In this document: piece after piece, positions 9,294-18,736 of the stretch
Numbering within the stretch: position 1 is the stretch's first letter
Layout of the letters: the number at the start of each line of letters is the position of its first letter
Assembly (NCBI GenBank): GCA_022451485.1
Contig: JAKUQS010000007.1
Coordinates: forward strand, 1 to 64,000
Length of the DNA: 64,000 nt
Direction of reading: 5' to 3'
Source of the DNA: Gammaproteobacteria bacterium
Lineage (GTDB): Bacteria; Pseudomonadota; Gammaproteobacteria; Arenicellales; UBA868
Made by a program: the position numbers and the translations under genes
The notes under the pieces: model-generated
Told to the model about the DNA's origin: nothing
Databases searched by the model: none
What the model saw: the letters and a program-made list of their open reading frames with translations, nothing else

Positions 9294-9506
9294 ATGGCAA
9301 CCTCAGTCCCGCTTTCTGGTGCCAAGGTGGTCGTGTCTATCCCCGCACCAAGTGACATGCTACTCCCTTTACCCACCACTTTCATCCCCTGTGCCGCTAG
9401 CGACGGCGAGATATTTCCCGTCCTGGCGAGCCGCTATCCGGTCCTATTATGGTCAGGTTGCGCTATTCTCTTGGTCCACACACTGATCATGCTGTTAGGG
9501 TCTTGA
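9294..9506 (+). CDS. Possible small membrane protein coupled to pepN
   Basis: A 70-codon frame whose TGA stop overlaps the pepN start codon as TGATG, the classic layout of translational coupling. The product has a low-complexity, proline-rich first half and a strong hydrophobic helix at the end (about residues 49-69, VLLWSGCAILLVHTLIMLLG), so it could be a tail-anchored small membrane protein. I recognise no family. The ribosome binding site before the ATG is weak (GGTAG, 13 bases upstream). It may be real or may be chance open frame. Confidence 0.3.
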   Translation: MATSVPLSGAKVVVSIPAPSDMLLPLPTTFIPCAASDGEIFPVLASRYPVLLWSGCAILLVHTLIMLLGS

Positions 9507-12163
9507 TGACTACTAAATTCTCCCCTCGCCACCGTGCACCCGACCGGACCTATCTGCGCGATTACCAGCCACCGGCATACCGTATCCCTCAGGTGGATCT
9601 TCAGTTTGATCTGCAGGCGGAGGAAACCCATGTGTGCTCCCGATTGTCGATCGAACGAGTGACGCCCGATCGAGGCCCACTCCAACTCGATGGCGAGGCA
9701 TTGCATCTAACGGCCCTATATGTTGATGAAGCCCCGCTGGCTGATAAATACATAGAGATGCATGACCGGGGATTAGTCATAAAAGGCTTACCCGATCGGT
9801 GCAAGTTGCGTATCGAGAATCGCATCCATCCATCTCAAAACACCTCACTGAGTGGACTTTACCTGTCGCAGCATAGCCTCTTTACACAATGCGAAGCTGA
9901 GGGATTTCGCAGGATCACGTACTCTATCGACCGCCCCGACATTCTGTCGATCTACACCGTCGAGCTGTCCGCAGATAAACAATGTTACCCAGTGCTTTTA
10001 TCTAACGGTAATCTGGTGGCACAAGAAACTTGTGGGGGTGGGCGGCACTGGGCTAAGTGGCGTGATCCATTTCCCAAACCCAGTTACCTTTTCGCTATCG
10101 TCGCCGGTAACCTCGAATACCTTCAGGACAAGTTCACAACGCGTTCTGGGCGCGACATTGATCTGCGTCTTTACGCGCGGCAAGGTGACATTGATCAATG
10201 CCAACATGCCCTGGAATCACTGAAACAAGCAATGCATTGGGACGAAGTGCAATACGGTCGCGAATACGATCTTGACCTTTACATGGTGGTTGCAGTCAGT
10301 GACTTCAATATGGGTGCGATGGAGAACAAAGGTCTCAACATTTTTAATACAAAATATGTCCTTGCCCAACCTGAGACGGCGACCGATCGCGATTACCATA
10401 ACATTGCCGGTGTCATCGGACATGAGTACTTTCACAACTGGTCAGGCAATCGCGTCACCTGTCGTGATTGGTTTCAACTCAGCCTGAAGGAAGGATTCAC
10501 TGTTTTTCGAGACCAGCAATTTAGTGCAGACATCGGCTCGGCTGCAGTCAAGCGCATAGAAGACGCCGCGCTTGTTCGAACCCACCAGTTTCGGGAAGAC
10601 AGTGGGCCCATGGCCCACCCCGTGCGGCCGTTGTCTTATGCGGAAATAAACAACTTCTACACTCTGACTGTCTATATCAAAGGTGCGGAAGTGGTGCGCA
10701 TGTTGCACACGCTCATAGGTGCCACCGGTTTTCGCCTCGGTTGTGACCTGTATTTTGAACGCCATGATGGCGAGGCCGTCACGACCGACGACTTCCTTAC
10801 AGCGATGACAGATGCAACTGGTACCGATCTCACCCAGTTTAGCCGCTGGTACGACCAGGTTGGGACACCTCGGGTAACCGCCAACGGCCGATACCATACA
10901 CAGGATAAAATATACACACTGACTCTAAGTCAGGAGTCACCCAAACTCCCTGGCCACCCCTCGCCACCGCCGCTTCATATCCCAGTGCAAACAGCGCTAT
11001 TACATAGCGACGGTAACCCGATGCTGGCCCGTCTCGTTAGCAACGGCGATACCGCACACCAGCATCTACTCGAACTAACCGAAACCAAACAGGACTTCGT
11101 ATTCTCCGAGGTGACGAGTGAGCCTATCCTCTCCTTGTTACGGGGATTTTCTGCGCCAGTCATCCTCGACTATCCGTTAGGTCAAAGCGCGTTGTCCCTG
11201 CTCATGTGCCACGATTCTGATCCGTATTGCCGTTGGGATGCCGGCCAGCGCCTGGCGCGTCTAGAAATCCTTAACACACTAAATATGCTGACAGCCTCGT
11301 GTGAACCCATAATCAGCGAATCGTTCCTTCGAGCGTTTAGCCAAGTGCTAGACTTAGAGAGTGAGGACCGGGCATTCCAGGCCCTTACACTGACACTGCC
11401 GGAAGAAGCATATCTAGCAGAAGATCTCGCAGTGATTGACCCAGTACTGCTTCACCGGGCGCGGGCAGCGACCGAACACGCGCTGGCTCAACATCTGGAA
11501 AAACAACTCACCACAAAGTATCACTCCCTGACCACTACCGCACCTTACGGTCGGGATTCACATTCGGTAGGTAACCGGGCACTGCGTAACGTTTGCCTTA
11601 CTTACCTGATGAAGCTGGAGTCAGATGATGTCTTCGCACTGGCGACGCAACAACTTTCTAACGCCGACAATATGACCGATGCTTTGGCAGCGCTCAGTAT
11701 GCTCGCCTCATCACATACCCCGCGCCGGGAAAAAATCCTCGGCGAGTTTTTTCAAAAATGGCAATCCTACCCTCTAGTCGTCGATAAGTGGCTTCGTGTT
11801 CAAGCGACTTCTACACGTCCCGATACACTTGAAAAGGTCCGTGAACTCACCGGCCACGTTGCTTATGATTCGAATAATCCTAATAAGATATATGCGCTCA
11901 TTGGTGGCTTCAGTTTTTCGAATCCCGTCAACTTTCACCAGATCGATGGCGCGGGGTACCATTTTCTAGCCGATCAAGTCATGCGGCTGGATCGCTCTAA
12001 TCCCCAGTTGGCTGCTCGACTTGTTGGCGCGTTGAGCCACTGGCGCCGTTATGAGCCTATCCGTCAACAATTAATGCGCGAACAACTTCAGCGTGTGCTA
12101 AGCGCTCCCCAGGTCTCTCGCGATGTTGCTGAAATCGGCACTCGGGCACTGGCAACACCTTGA
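9506..12163 (+). CDS. pepN: Aminopeptidase N (M1 family)
   Basis: A cytoplasmic zinc aminopeptidase that removes N-terminal residues from peptides. The substrate-binding GAMENKGLNIFN is near residue 270. The zinc site HEYFHNWSGNR starts near residue 306, and the third ligand Glu follows in LKEGFTVFRDQQF. The 885-residue length and the C-terminal all-helical domain fit the E. coli PepN type. An upstream GTG-initiated version is 19 residues longer, but the ATG at 9506 gives the usual start (RTYLRDYQPPAYRI follows) and has TTAGGG as ribosome binding site. The short frame at 9294-9506 may be coupled to it. Confidence 0.95.
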   Translation: MTTKFSPRHRAPDRTYLRDYQPPAYRIPQVDLQFDLQAEETHVCSRLSIERVTPDRGPLQLDGEALHLTALYVDEAPLADKYIEMHDRGLVIKGLPDRCKLRIENRIHPSQNTSLSGLYLSQHSLFTQCEAEGFRRITYSIDRPDILSIYTVELSADKQCYPVLLSNGNLVAQETCGGGRHWAKWRDPFPKPSYLFAIVAGNLEYLQDKFTTRSGRDIDLRLYARQGDIDQCQHALESLKQAMHWDEVQYGREYDLDLYMVVAVSDFNMGAMENKGLNIFNTKYVLAQPETATDRDYHNIAGVIGHEYFHNWSGNRVTCRDWFQLSLKEGFTVFRDQQFSADIGSAAVKRIEDAALVRTHQFREDSGPMAHPVRPLSYAEINNFYTLTVYIKGAEVVRMLHTLIGATGFRLGCDLYFERHDGEAVTTDDFLTAMTDATGTDLTQFSRWYDQVGTPRVTANGRYHTQDKIYTLTLSQESPKLPGHPSPPPLHIPVQTALLHSDGNPMLARLVSNGDTAHQHLLELTETKQDFVFSEVTSEPILSLLRGFSAPVILDYPLGQSALSLLMCHDSDPYCRWDAGQRLARLEILNTLNMLTASCEPIISESFLRAFSQVLDLESEDRAFQALTLTLPEEAYLAEDLAVIDPVLLHRARAATEHALAQHLEKQLTTKYHSLTTTAPYGRDSHSVGNRALRNVCLTYLMKLESDDVFALATQQLSNADNMTDALAALSMLASSHTPRREKILGEFFQKWQSYPLVVDKWLRVQATSTRPDTLEKVRELTGHVAYDSNNPNKIYALIGGFSFSNPVNFHQIDGAGYHFLADQVMRLDRSNPQLAARLVGALSHWRRYEPIRQQLMREQLQRVLSAPQVSRDVAEIGTRALATP

Positions 12164-12256
12164 TACACAAACCGCTCGATTCACCATAATGAAGCCAACC
12201 CGACATATCGAGTGCTATGATGGCGGGGTTCTAACCGCTGTCTTGAAGAGCATACG

Positions 12257-12973
12257 GTGACTCGCTCACGCGACAAACTGCCGCAGACATCCACCCGGTC
12301 TGAAGTCGATTCATTCATCGACGCAATAAAGACAACCGCGGTGGGTCCCGTTGCCGACCAAAACGGTCGCTTGCTGTTCGCAATGGACGCAACAGCAAGC
12401 CGTGAAACCGTGTGGGATCGCGCTTGCCATATTCAAGGCCAGATGTTCAACGAAACCGTTTCCATCGGCGGTCTTAGCGTTCAACTCGCCCACTATGGCG
12501 GCTTTATGGAGTTTGCTGCAACACCCTGGACCAGCAACGCGCGCGACCTACTGCACTATATGACAGCAATCCGGTGCCACGCAGGACAAACTCAAATCGG
12601 CCAGGTACTCAAACACGCTCTGTCTGAATCTCGACGCGCCCGCATCCACGCACTGGTTTTTGTCGGTGACGCCATGGAAGAAGACCCCGATGCTCTCTAT
12701 AAAATGGCAGGTGAACTGGGTATTCTCGGCGTGCCTATGTTCCTCTTTCAAGACGGCAATGATCCAGTTGCCGAAGGTGCTTTTCGACGGCTGGCTGGAT
12801 TAAGCCATGGCGCCTATTGTCGCTTTGACAGCTCAAGCGCGGAACAACTGCGTGATCTCATGTGTGCCGTCGCTATTTTTGCAGTGGGTGGTCGCGTTGC
12901 ACTAGAGGATTTTTCTCGCCGCCGCGGCGGCACAGTGCGTCGCTTAACCCACACCTTTACCCCCAAGCCCTAA
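12257..12973 (+). CDS. von Willebrand factor A-like protein
   Basis: A 238-residue soluble protein with a VWA-type Rossmann fold: LLFAMDATASRE near residue 40 stands where the metal-site DxSxS motif would be (here Asp-Ala-Thr-Ala-Ser), and LVFVGDAMEED is a later strand-loop with acidic residues. Such proteins are usually metal-dependent binding or assembly factors. The start is GTG at 12257. The next gene, a J-domain membrane protein, begins three bases after the stop, so the two are an operon pair; the same pairing is familiar in alphaproteobacteria and some gammaproteobacteria. The function is not known. Confidence 0.75.
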   Translation: MTRSRDKLPQTSTRSEVDSFIDAIKTTAVGPVADQNGRLLFAMDATASRETVWDRACHIQGQMFNETVSIGGLSVQLAHYGGFMEFAATPWTSNARDLLHYMTAIRCHAGQTQIGQVLKHALSESRRARIHALVFVGDAMEEDPDALYKMAGELGILGVPMFLFQDGNDPVAEGAFRRLAGLSHGAYCRFDSSSAEQLRDLMCAVAIFAVGGRVALEDFSRRRGGTVRRLTHTFTPKP

Positions 12974-12976
12974 ACG

Positions 12977-13693
12977 ATGATCCGACTGCTTTTAGCCGCT
13001 ACTGCGTTGATCGCAGTGATCGCTCTGGCACGCTGGTTGGGGCGCGCCAATGCAGCACAGCGGTCCAAGATGCTGAAGCTGATCCTATTATATGGCGCCA
13101 GTGCAATCTTGCTGCTGCTGGTCATCACGGGGCGCCTGCCTTGGCTGTTCGCGTTGATCGGGGCCGCCTTACCCTGGCTACAACGGGCGATGATGGCGCG
13201 TCGGGCATGGAACACGTTTCGATCCATGCGTCGACCGCAAAGTGGCCAAAATTCGCGTGTTGAGACAGCTTTCTTGCGTATGACACTAGATCACGACACT
13301 GGTGATCTCAACGGCGAGGTAATCCAAGGGACATTTAGTGGATCGAAACTGTTAGATCTTTCCTTGGATCAGTTACTCGTATTGCTAGACCAATTACGTA
13401 CCGCTGATGCCCAATCTGCCGCCCTATTAGAGGCTTACCTCGATCGCACTCAGGGCGCATCCTGGCGCAAACAAGACGAAACAACCGCCGAAGAAACTGT
13501 CCATACTGCCGCTTCAACCCCGATGAACTGCCAGGAAGCAGCAGAGATCTTAGGCGTCAGCAGTGACGCGCCCCAAAAGGTCATTATTCAAGCCCACCGT
13601 CGACTAATTCAGCGATTGCATTCAGATCGCGGGGGATCCGATTACCTAGCGGCAATGATCAACAAAGCAAAAGATGTGTTACTGCAAAAATAA
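12977..13693 (+). CDS. Membrane-anchored J-domain (Pam18/DjlA-like) protein
   Basis: A 238-residue protein with N-terminal hydrophobic segments (about residues 3-20 and 34-65) and a C-terminal J domain (about residues 178-238: MNCQEAAEILGV, then AHRRLIQRLHSDRGGSDYLAAMINKAKDVL). J domains recruit DnaK/Hsp70 and stimulate its ATPase. The usual HPD tripeptide is His-Ser-Asp here (about residues 215-217). The rest of the loop (DRGGS) is well kept. The layout resembles mitochondrial Pam18/Tim14, with the J domain on the cytoplasmic side. It forms an operon with the preceding VWA gene, which may be its partner. Confidence 0.8.
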   Translation: MIRLLLAATALIAVIALARWLGRANAAQRSKMLKLILLYGASAILLLLVITGRLPWLFALIGAALPWLQRAMMARRAWNTFRSMRRPQSGQNSRVETAFLRMTLDHDTGDLNGEVIQGTFSGSKLLDLSLDQLLVLLDQLRTADAQSAALLEAYLDRTQGASWRKQDETTAEETVHTAASTPMNCQEAAEILGVSSDAPQKVIIQAHRRLIQRLHSDRGGSDYLAAMINKAKDVLLQK

Positions 13694-13808
13694 CGCACCC
13701 ACTAAAGCGTAATAAGCGCACTATAATTAAGGACCAAAGCAACTCGGCTGCCATGACCCTGTTATTCGCCACGGACATCACTATTTACGGTCGTCTAAAA
13801 CGGCTCCC

Positions 13809-15047
13809 GTGAACCCTGTAAATCATATCCAACGTCTGCTGCTCCGCATTTGGGCGGTACCACTTGTAGTCGCAATCGGAACCCTCGGGTGGCCAGCCTC
13901 ACTGGATTCACTGGAGCGTCAAAGCGTGTCAATTTGGGGCGTGGATCGGACATTAATATCCCAGACAATCTCGCCACCCCTATCAAACGGCCATTTCCCT
14001 TTGAGGATTCGGGTTAACCACAAAGATACACGCCATCCGTCATCAATCCAGTACACGATTGACGCTAGCCTGCAAAATGCAACAGCTGCCGTCCTGGATC
14101 ATTATCGTCCTGACTATGGTGTTTTTGTCGCCATTGATCCTGAGTCCGGACACCTGCTGGCTATCGCCAGTCACCAACGGGAGGGAACCCCTGAACATAA
14201 CCTAGCACTAAGAGGCGGTTACCCAGCGGCATCGGTATTCAAAATTATCACGGCCGCCGCAGCTGTCGAGCTGGGCAAAGTCCACGCTGACACTGTCTTA
14301 CCGTTCAATGGCAAAGAAACGAGCCTCTCCCGCAAGAACATACTCCATCATAAAAAAAACCAATGGACACGACACTTTACGGTAAAAAAATCATTCGCCA
14401 AATCAGTCAACACGGTGTTTGCACGAATGGGCATTGAGCTGGTAACCCGTGAGCACCTATTAGCCTATGCTGGGCGGTTTGGATTCAACCAATCCCTCGG
14501 ATCAGATTTCATTCATGACAACAGCACGTTTCAACTGGCGAGCGACGATCCATGGTTGATCGCAAAAACCGCCGCAGGATACACCCGCCAAACAACGCTC
14601 AATCCCATCCATGGTGCTGTCATTGCTGCGACCATTGCCAATGGAGGATACCGCGTGCGTCCAACCCTGGTTGATGCCCTGATTGAGGATCACGGTATTA
14701 TTCTTTATGAAGCGCCCCCCACGACCCGCCTACGGGTACTGACATCGAAAACGACAGACCAGTTACAAAAAATGATGGAGACAACGGTTCGCATCGGTTC
14801 GGCTAAATCATCTTTTAAAAACTTTTTTCGCGGCAATTACAGCGAAGTCCATGTCGGAGGGAAAACCGGCACCCTGACCGGTCTTGATCCACCTGGTCGC
14901 TATGATTGGTTTGTCGGGTACGCGCATCGGGGGCAAAAGAAACTGGCCTTTGCTAGCCTATGTATCAACCGAGAATACTGGCATGTAAAATCGGCATACG
15001 TCGCACGAAAAGCAATCGAGCATTACTTCTCGATCGACCCATCCTAA
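13809..15047 (+). CDS. Minimal penicillin-binding transpeptidase
   Basis: A 412-residue penicillin-binding protein with an N-terminal membrane anchor or signal helix (about residues 8-30) and then only a transpeptidase domain. The active-site motifs are SVFK at residues 141-144, SVN at about residue 200 and KTGT at about residue 352. There is no transglycosylase domain and no typical class B N-terminal dimerisation module; the region between anchor and catalytic domain is only about 90 residues. It should be a periplasmic D,D-transpeptidase or carboxypeptidase acting on peptidoglycan. The start is GTG at 13809 without an obvious ribosome binding site. It resembles transpeptidase-only proteins annotated as penicillin-binding protein; I cannot match it to PBP2, PBP3 or PbpC. 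Confidence 0.82.
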   Translation: MNPVNHIQRLLLRIWAVPLVVAIGTLGWPASLDSLERQSVSIWGVDRTLISQTISPPLSNGHFPLRIRVNHKDTRHPSSIQYTIDASLQNATAAVLDHYRPDYGVFVAIDPESGHLLAIASHQREGTPEHNLALRGGYPAASVFKIITAAAAVELGKVHADTVLPFNGKETSLSRKNILHHKKNQWTRHFTVKKSFAKSVNTVFARMGIELVTREHLLAYAGRFGFNQSLGSDFIHDNSTFQLASDDPWLIAKTAAGYTRQTTLNPIHGAVIAATIANGGYRVRPTLVDALIEDHGIILYEAPPTTRLRVLTSKTTDQLQKMMETTVRIGSAKSSFKNFFRGNYSEVHVGGKTGTLTGLDPPGRYDWFVGYAHRGQKKLAFASLCINREYWHVKSAYVARKAIEHYFSIDPS

Positions 15048-15089
15048 CCAAACAAAAAGTCAAACTGACCCGACGCCAAAGGAGCACCA

Positions 15090-15968
15090 TTGCAGCAGTA
15101 CCTAAATATTGTTGAACGCGTACTCCAACACGGAGAACGGAAAGTCAGTCGTACTGGCATCGATACGCTATCGACCTTTAACATCAATTATGAGATTGAC
15201 CTTAGGGATGGCTTTCCGTTACTGACCACCAAAGAAATCTCGTGGAAGAATATCATCGTTGAAAACCTTTGGTTCCTCTCTGGTCAACGACACATCGGCC
15301 TGTTGCGCCGACACGGTTGCCACTTTTGGGACCCGTGGGCTGATGATCAAGGTTATGTCCCCAGTGCCTATGGCAACCTATGGCGTCAGTTTCCATTTCA
15401 CTCCGAGGGCAGGCTGGACCATGCTGATCAAATTCGTTGGGTATTAGATGAAATCAGCCGCAATCCAAACAGTCGTCGATTGGTCGTATCGGCCTGGGCA
15501 CCAGGCAATGCGCACGACAGCGCGTTGCCGCCTTGTCACGCGTTCTGGGTGCTCAATGTACAGACAGACAAACAAAATCAACCTACGCTGTGTTTGCATC
15601 TGACTCAGCGCAGTTGTGATGTCGCGCTCGGGTTACCTTACAACATTGCCGGGTATGCATTTTTGCTTGAACTTTTCTCGCGGTTGACTGGTATCCCGGT
15701 GGGCCATTTTGCGCACACGCTAATCGATGCACACGTATACACCGCAAAACCTGATGGGGGTAAATCTGATTACGACCATGTCCCGGGTCTTCGACAACAA
15801 TTGGAGCGCTCACCCAGGCCATTGCCTACACTTGCTATCGACCCCACCATCCGCTCCCTCAGTGACATCGAACAGCTGTTTGAAGCCAGTACAGAAGACT
15901 TGCTCGCGACCTTTGCGTTGTCTGATTATGTACCGCACCCAGCGATTCAGTTCAAGGTTGCCGTCTAA
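15090..15968 (+). CDS. thyA: Thymidylate synthase
   Basis: Converts dUMP to dTMP with methylene-tetrahydrofolate, producing dihydrofolate. The active-site Cys is in LPPCHAFW at about residue 149. Folate- and dUMP-binding parts are visible: GFPLLTTKEISWKNIIVENLWFL early, QRSCDVALGLPYNIAGYAFLL in the middle, and HTLIDAHVYT. The length of 292 is a little above the 264 of E. coli. Translation starts at TTG (15090), preceded by AAAGGAGC; no ATG or GTG fits. folA follows after two bases, so the enzyme that makes dihydrofolate is joined to the one that recycles it. Confidence 0.96.
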   Translation: MQQYLNIVERVLQHGERKVSRTGIDTLSTFNINYEIDLRDGFPLLTTKEISWKNIIVENLWFLSGQRHIGLLRRHGCHFWDPWADDQGYVPSAYGNLWRQFPFHSEGRLDHADQIRWVLDEISRNPNSRRLVVSAWAPGNAHDSALPPCHAFWVLNVQTDKQNQPTLCLHLTQRSCDVALGLPYNIAGYAFLLELFSRLTGIPVGHFAHTLIDAHVYTAKPDGGKSDYDHVPGLRQQLERSPRPLPTLAIDPTIRSLSDIEQLFEASTEDLLATFALSDYVPHPAIQFKVAV

Positions 15969-15970
15969 CC

Positions 15971-16441
15971 GTGCGCGGTGCAATTGTTGCGCTGGCAAGA
16001 AATGGGGTGATCGGTGTTGCCGGGCAACTGCCGTGGCACTACCCCGCTGATCTGCAGCGATTCAAACAGATCACTCTTAGCAGCACCATCATCATGGGTC
16101 GAATCACGTGGGACTCTCTTGGGCACCGCGCGTTACCGCAGCGGCGCAATATCGTTATCAGCCAACAACGCCGTTCCGATGTTGAATGCTTTGACAACAT
16201 AGAAGCAGCACTCGCCGCTATAGAAGGCGACACCTGGTTCATCGGTGGCGCACAGCTCTACGCGGCGGCACTAGATTATTGCGACATTGTCGATACAACA
16301 CAGGTGCCCGATACGGTTGGGACTGAGGATGCTGTGTTCTTTCCCGAGTTGGACCCTATGCTGTGGAAAACGGGGCCTGTATCGGATCTGCCAGGGGACC
16401 CGCGGTTGAAACTATGCCGCTATCATCGCGTAGCACCCTGA
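15971..16441 (+). CDS. folA: Dihydrofolate reductase
   Basis: Reduces dihydrofolate to tetrahydrofolate with NADPH; the target of trimethoprim. The 156-residue length is typical. Motifs seen are IVALARNGVIGVAGQLPWHYPADLQRFK (with the proton-relay Asp in PADL), the NADPH-binding IIMGRITWDSLG, and FIGGAQLYAAAL near the end. The start is GTG at 15971, two bases after the thyA stop, which implies a shared transcript. Nothing in the active-site positions I can see is unusual. Confidence 0.95.
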   Translation: MRGAIVALARNGVIGVAGQLPWHYPADLQRFKQITLSSTIIMGRITWDSLGHRALPQRRNIVISQQRRSDVECFDNIEAALAAIEGDTWFIGGAQLYAAALDYCDIVDTTQVPDTVGTEDAVFFPELDPMLWKTGPVSDLPGDPRLKLCRYHRVAP

Positions 16442-16525
16442 CCACTCAGTCCGACCAGATCATTCAATCTTTGCTGTGCCCTTGCTGAAAGCCTCGCTCA
16501 TCAAATCACTTTTACCAAACTGCCA

Positions 16526-18703
16526 ATGGACGTCTCCCGCCTTCTCGATGACCTCAATGAGGCGCAGCGCGATGCTGTAACAGCCCCTCCAGGACCCACC
16601 CTTATCTTGGCCGGTGCCGGCAGTGGGAAAACCCGTGTGCTGACCCACCGCATAGCATGGCTAGTAGAGACACTGGATGTTTCTCCCTTATCTTTACTGG
16701 CAGTCACTTTCACCAATAAGGCAGCCCGCGAAATGCGCGGGCGAATTGAGAGTATTCTTGGCTTTTCTCTGCGCGGCATGTGGATTGGTACTTTTCACGG
16801 CATCTGTCACCGACTGCTGCGCGCGCACCCGCAGGCGGCGAACCTGCCCGAAGCGTTTGAGATCCTTGATTCCGACGACCAGTTTCGACTAATTCGACGA
16901 GCGCTGCGGGAACTTAATGTGGATGAGGGATACTGGCCTGTACGCCAGGTCCAGTGGTTTATTAACAACCGCAAAGAAGAAGGTTACCGCACCCACCACC
17001 TATCGGACAGAGAGGACTCACAGGACGCCACGCTGATTCGAATCTTCGCTCACTACGAAGCGCAATGCCAGCAACTTGGGTTAGTTGACTTTTCTGAACT
17101 GCTGTTGAGGGCAGTGGAAATGTTAGAAAAAAACGACGACCTGCTCTGTACCTACCGTCAACGGTTCTCACATATCTTAGTAGACGAATTTCAAGATACC
17201 AATACAGTGCAATACCGTTGGCTTCGGCTTCTGACTGAACCTGCTAAGCAAATTGTCGCCGTGGGCGATGATGATCAATCGATTTACGGCTGGCGCGGCG
17301 CGCGCGTCGAAAACATGTCCCATTTCGAGCATGATTTTGGGCCAGTTAAAGTGGTTCGTCTAGAACAGAACTATCGCTCTACCGGGCATATCCTGCGAGC
17401 TGCTAATGCCGTTATTGAACATAACACGAGTCGCTTAGGGAAAAATTTATGGACAACAGGTTCCGAGGGCGAAAAGATCTCGGTCTACGCGGCTTTTAAT
17501 GAAATAGACGAAGGTCGGTTTGTCATTGAGCAAATTCAGGACTGGGTTGGTCAAGGTCATCGCCGTGATTCCGCTGCTGTACTTTATCGCTCCAATGCAC
17601 AATCCCGTGTCTTCGAAGAACTGCTGCTCGATGCGGGCATCCCCTACCGCGTCTACGGTGGTCTTCGCTTCTTTGAACGTGCAGAAATTAAGGATGCACT
17701 CGCCTACCTGAAAGTCGCCTACAGTCGTAGCTCGGATCCCGCCTTTGAGCGTATCGTCAATACGCCAACGCGGGGCGTCGGGGCCCGCACATTGGAAGCC
17801 ATCCGCATGGCGGCACGTGTCGAGGGCCTCTCTCTTTGGGATGCGACCGTCCAGCTCGTCCAATCAGATACTCTGCCTAAGCGGGCCCGCTCCGCCCTAC
17901 AGAATTTTCTCGAGTTGATCAACACGCTGGACAATCAACTCACCGACCTAGAATTGGCGGAACAAGTCAACGTGGTCATCAGTCATAGCGGGCTGATTAA
18001 CCATTACCGAAAAGAACGAGGCGAGCGTGCCGAAACACGCATAGAAAACCTTGAGGAACTGGTTAACGCAGCCCGTCACTTCTCCTTCGACCCGGTCGAG
18101 CACGAAGGACAAGATGCCCTTGGTGCGTTTCTCTCACATGCAGCACTGGAAGCAGGCGAAGGTCAGGCCGAAGAATGGGAGGACTGCGTGCAATTAATGA
18201 GTTTACACATGGCCAAGGGACTCGAATTTCCAGTCGTGTTTCTAAGCGGATTAGAAGAAAATCTGTTTCCTCATCAGCGCTCCCTGGGAGAATCTAACCA
18301 ACTCGAAGAAGAACGACGATTATGCTACGTCGGCATGACCCGTGCTATGCACCGTTTGTATCTGACGTGGGCTGAAGTGCGACGCCTGCACGGTCGTGAG
18401 AATTACACCACTGCATCGCGTTTCCTTTCCGAAATACCCGAAGAGCTGATTACCGAAGTCCGCGCCGTCACTGCTTATCCGACCTTATCCCCAAGTTCCG
18501 CCATGGCCGCGAACCCAGGCGGCAACATTATGCTTGGCACCACTGAACTTCGTTTAGGCGGGGCGGTTCGTCACGCAAAGTTTGGCGATGGGACGTTAGT
18601 CAAGGTGGAGGGGCAGGGGGCATCGGCCCGAGTCCAAGTAAATTTCGAAAAAGAAGGTAATAAATGGTTGGTGCTGGCTTACGCGAACCTACAACCACTA
18701 TAG
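16526..18703 (+). CDS. uvrD: DNA helicase II (UvrD)
   Basis: A 725-residue superfamily 1A 3'-5' helicase for mismatch and nucleotide excision repair. Motifs: Q-motif LNEAQRDAV, Walker A AGAGSGKTRVL near residue 30, VTFTNKAAREMRGR, Walker B LVDEFQDTNTVQY, GDDDQSIYGWRGA, LEQNYRST, and the late LMSLHMAKGLEFPVVFLSG and EERRLCYVGMTRAM. The C-terminal Tudor-like tail (LGGAVRHAKFGDGTLVKVEG) that marks UvrD and PcrA is present. It starts at ATG 16526 without a clear ribosome binding site, after an 84-base gap from folA. Its stop faces ubiA on the other strand. Confidence 0.96.
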   Translation: MDVSRLLDDLNEAQRDAVTAPPGPTLILAGAGSGKTRVLTHRIAWLVETLDVSPLSLLAVTFTNKAAREMRGRIESILGFSLRGMWIGTFHGICHRLLRAHPQAANLPEAFEILDSDDQFRLIRRALRELNVDEGYWPVRQVQWFINNRKEEGYRTHHLSDREDSQDATLIRIFAHYEAQCQQLGLVDFSELLLRAVEMLEKNDDLLCTYRQRFSHILVDEFQDTNTVQYRWLRLLTEPAKQIVAVGDDDQSIYGWRGARVENMSHFEHDFGPVKVVRLEQNYRSTGHILRAANAVIEHNTSRLGKNLWTTGSEGEKISVYAAFNEIDEGRFVIEQIQDWVGQGHRRDSAAVLYRSNAQSRVFEELLLDAGIPYRVYGGLRFFERAEIKDALAYLKVAYSRSSDPAFERIVNTPTRGVGARTLEAIRMAARVEGLSLWDATVQLVQSDTLPKRARSALQNFLELINTLDNQLTDLELAEQVNVVISHSGLINHYRKERGERAETRIENLEELVNAARHFSFDPVEHEGQDALGAFLSHAALEAGEGQAEEWEDCVQLMSLHMAKGLEFPVVFLSGLEENLFPHQRSLGESNQLEEERRLCYVGMTRAMHRLYLTWAEVRRLHGRENYTTASRFLSEIPEELITEVRAVTAYPTLSPSSAMAANPGGNIMLGTTELRLGGAVRHAKFGDGTLVKVEGQGASARVQVNFEKEGNKWLVLAYANLQPL

Positions 18704-18736
18704 CCAGATGACACCGCCACGGTATCCACATAATCT

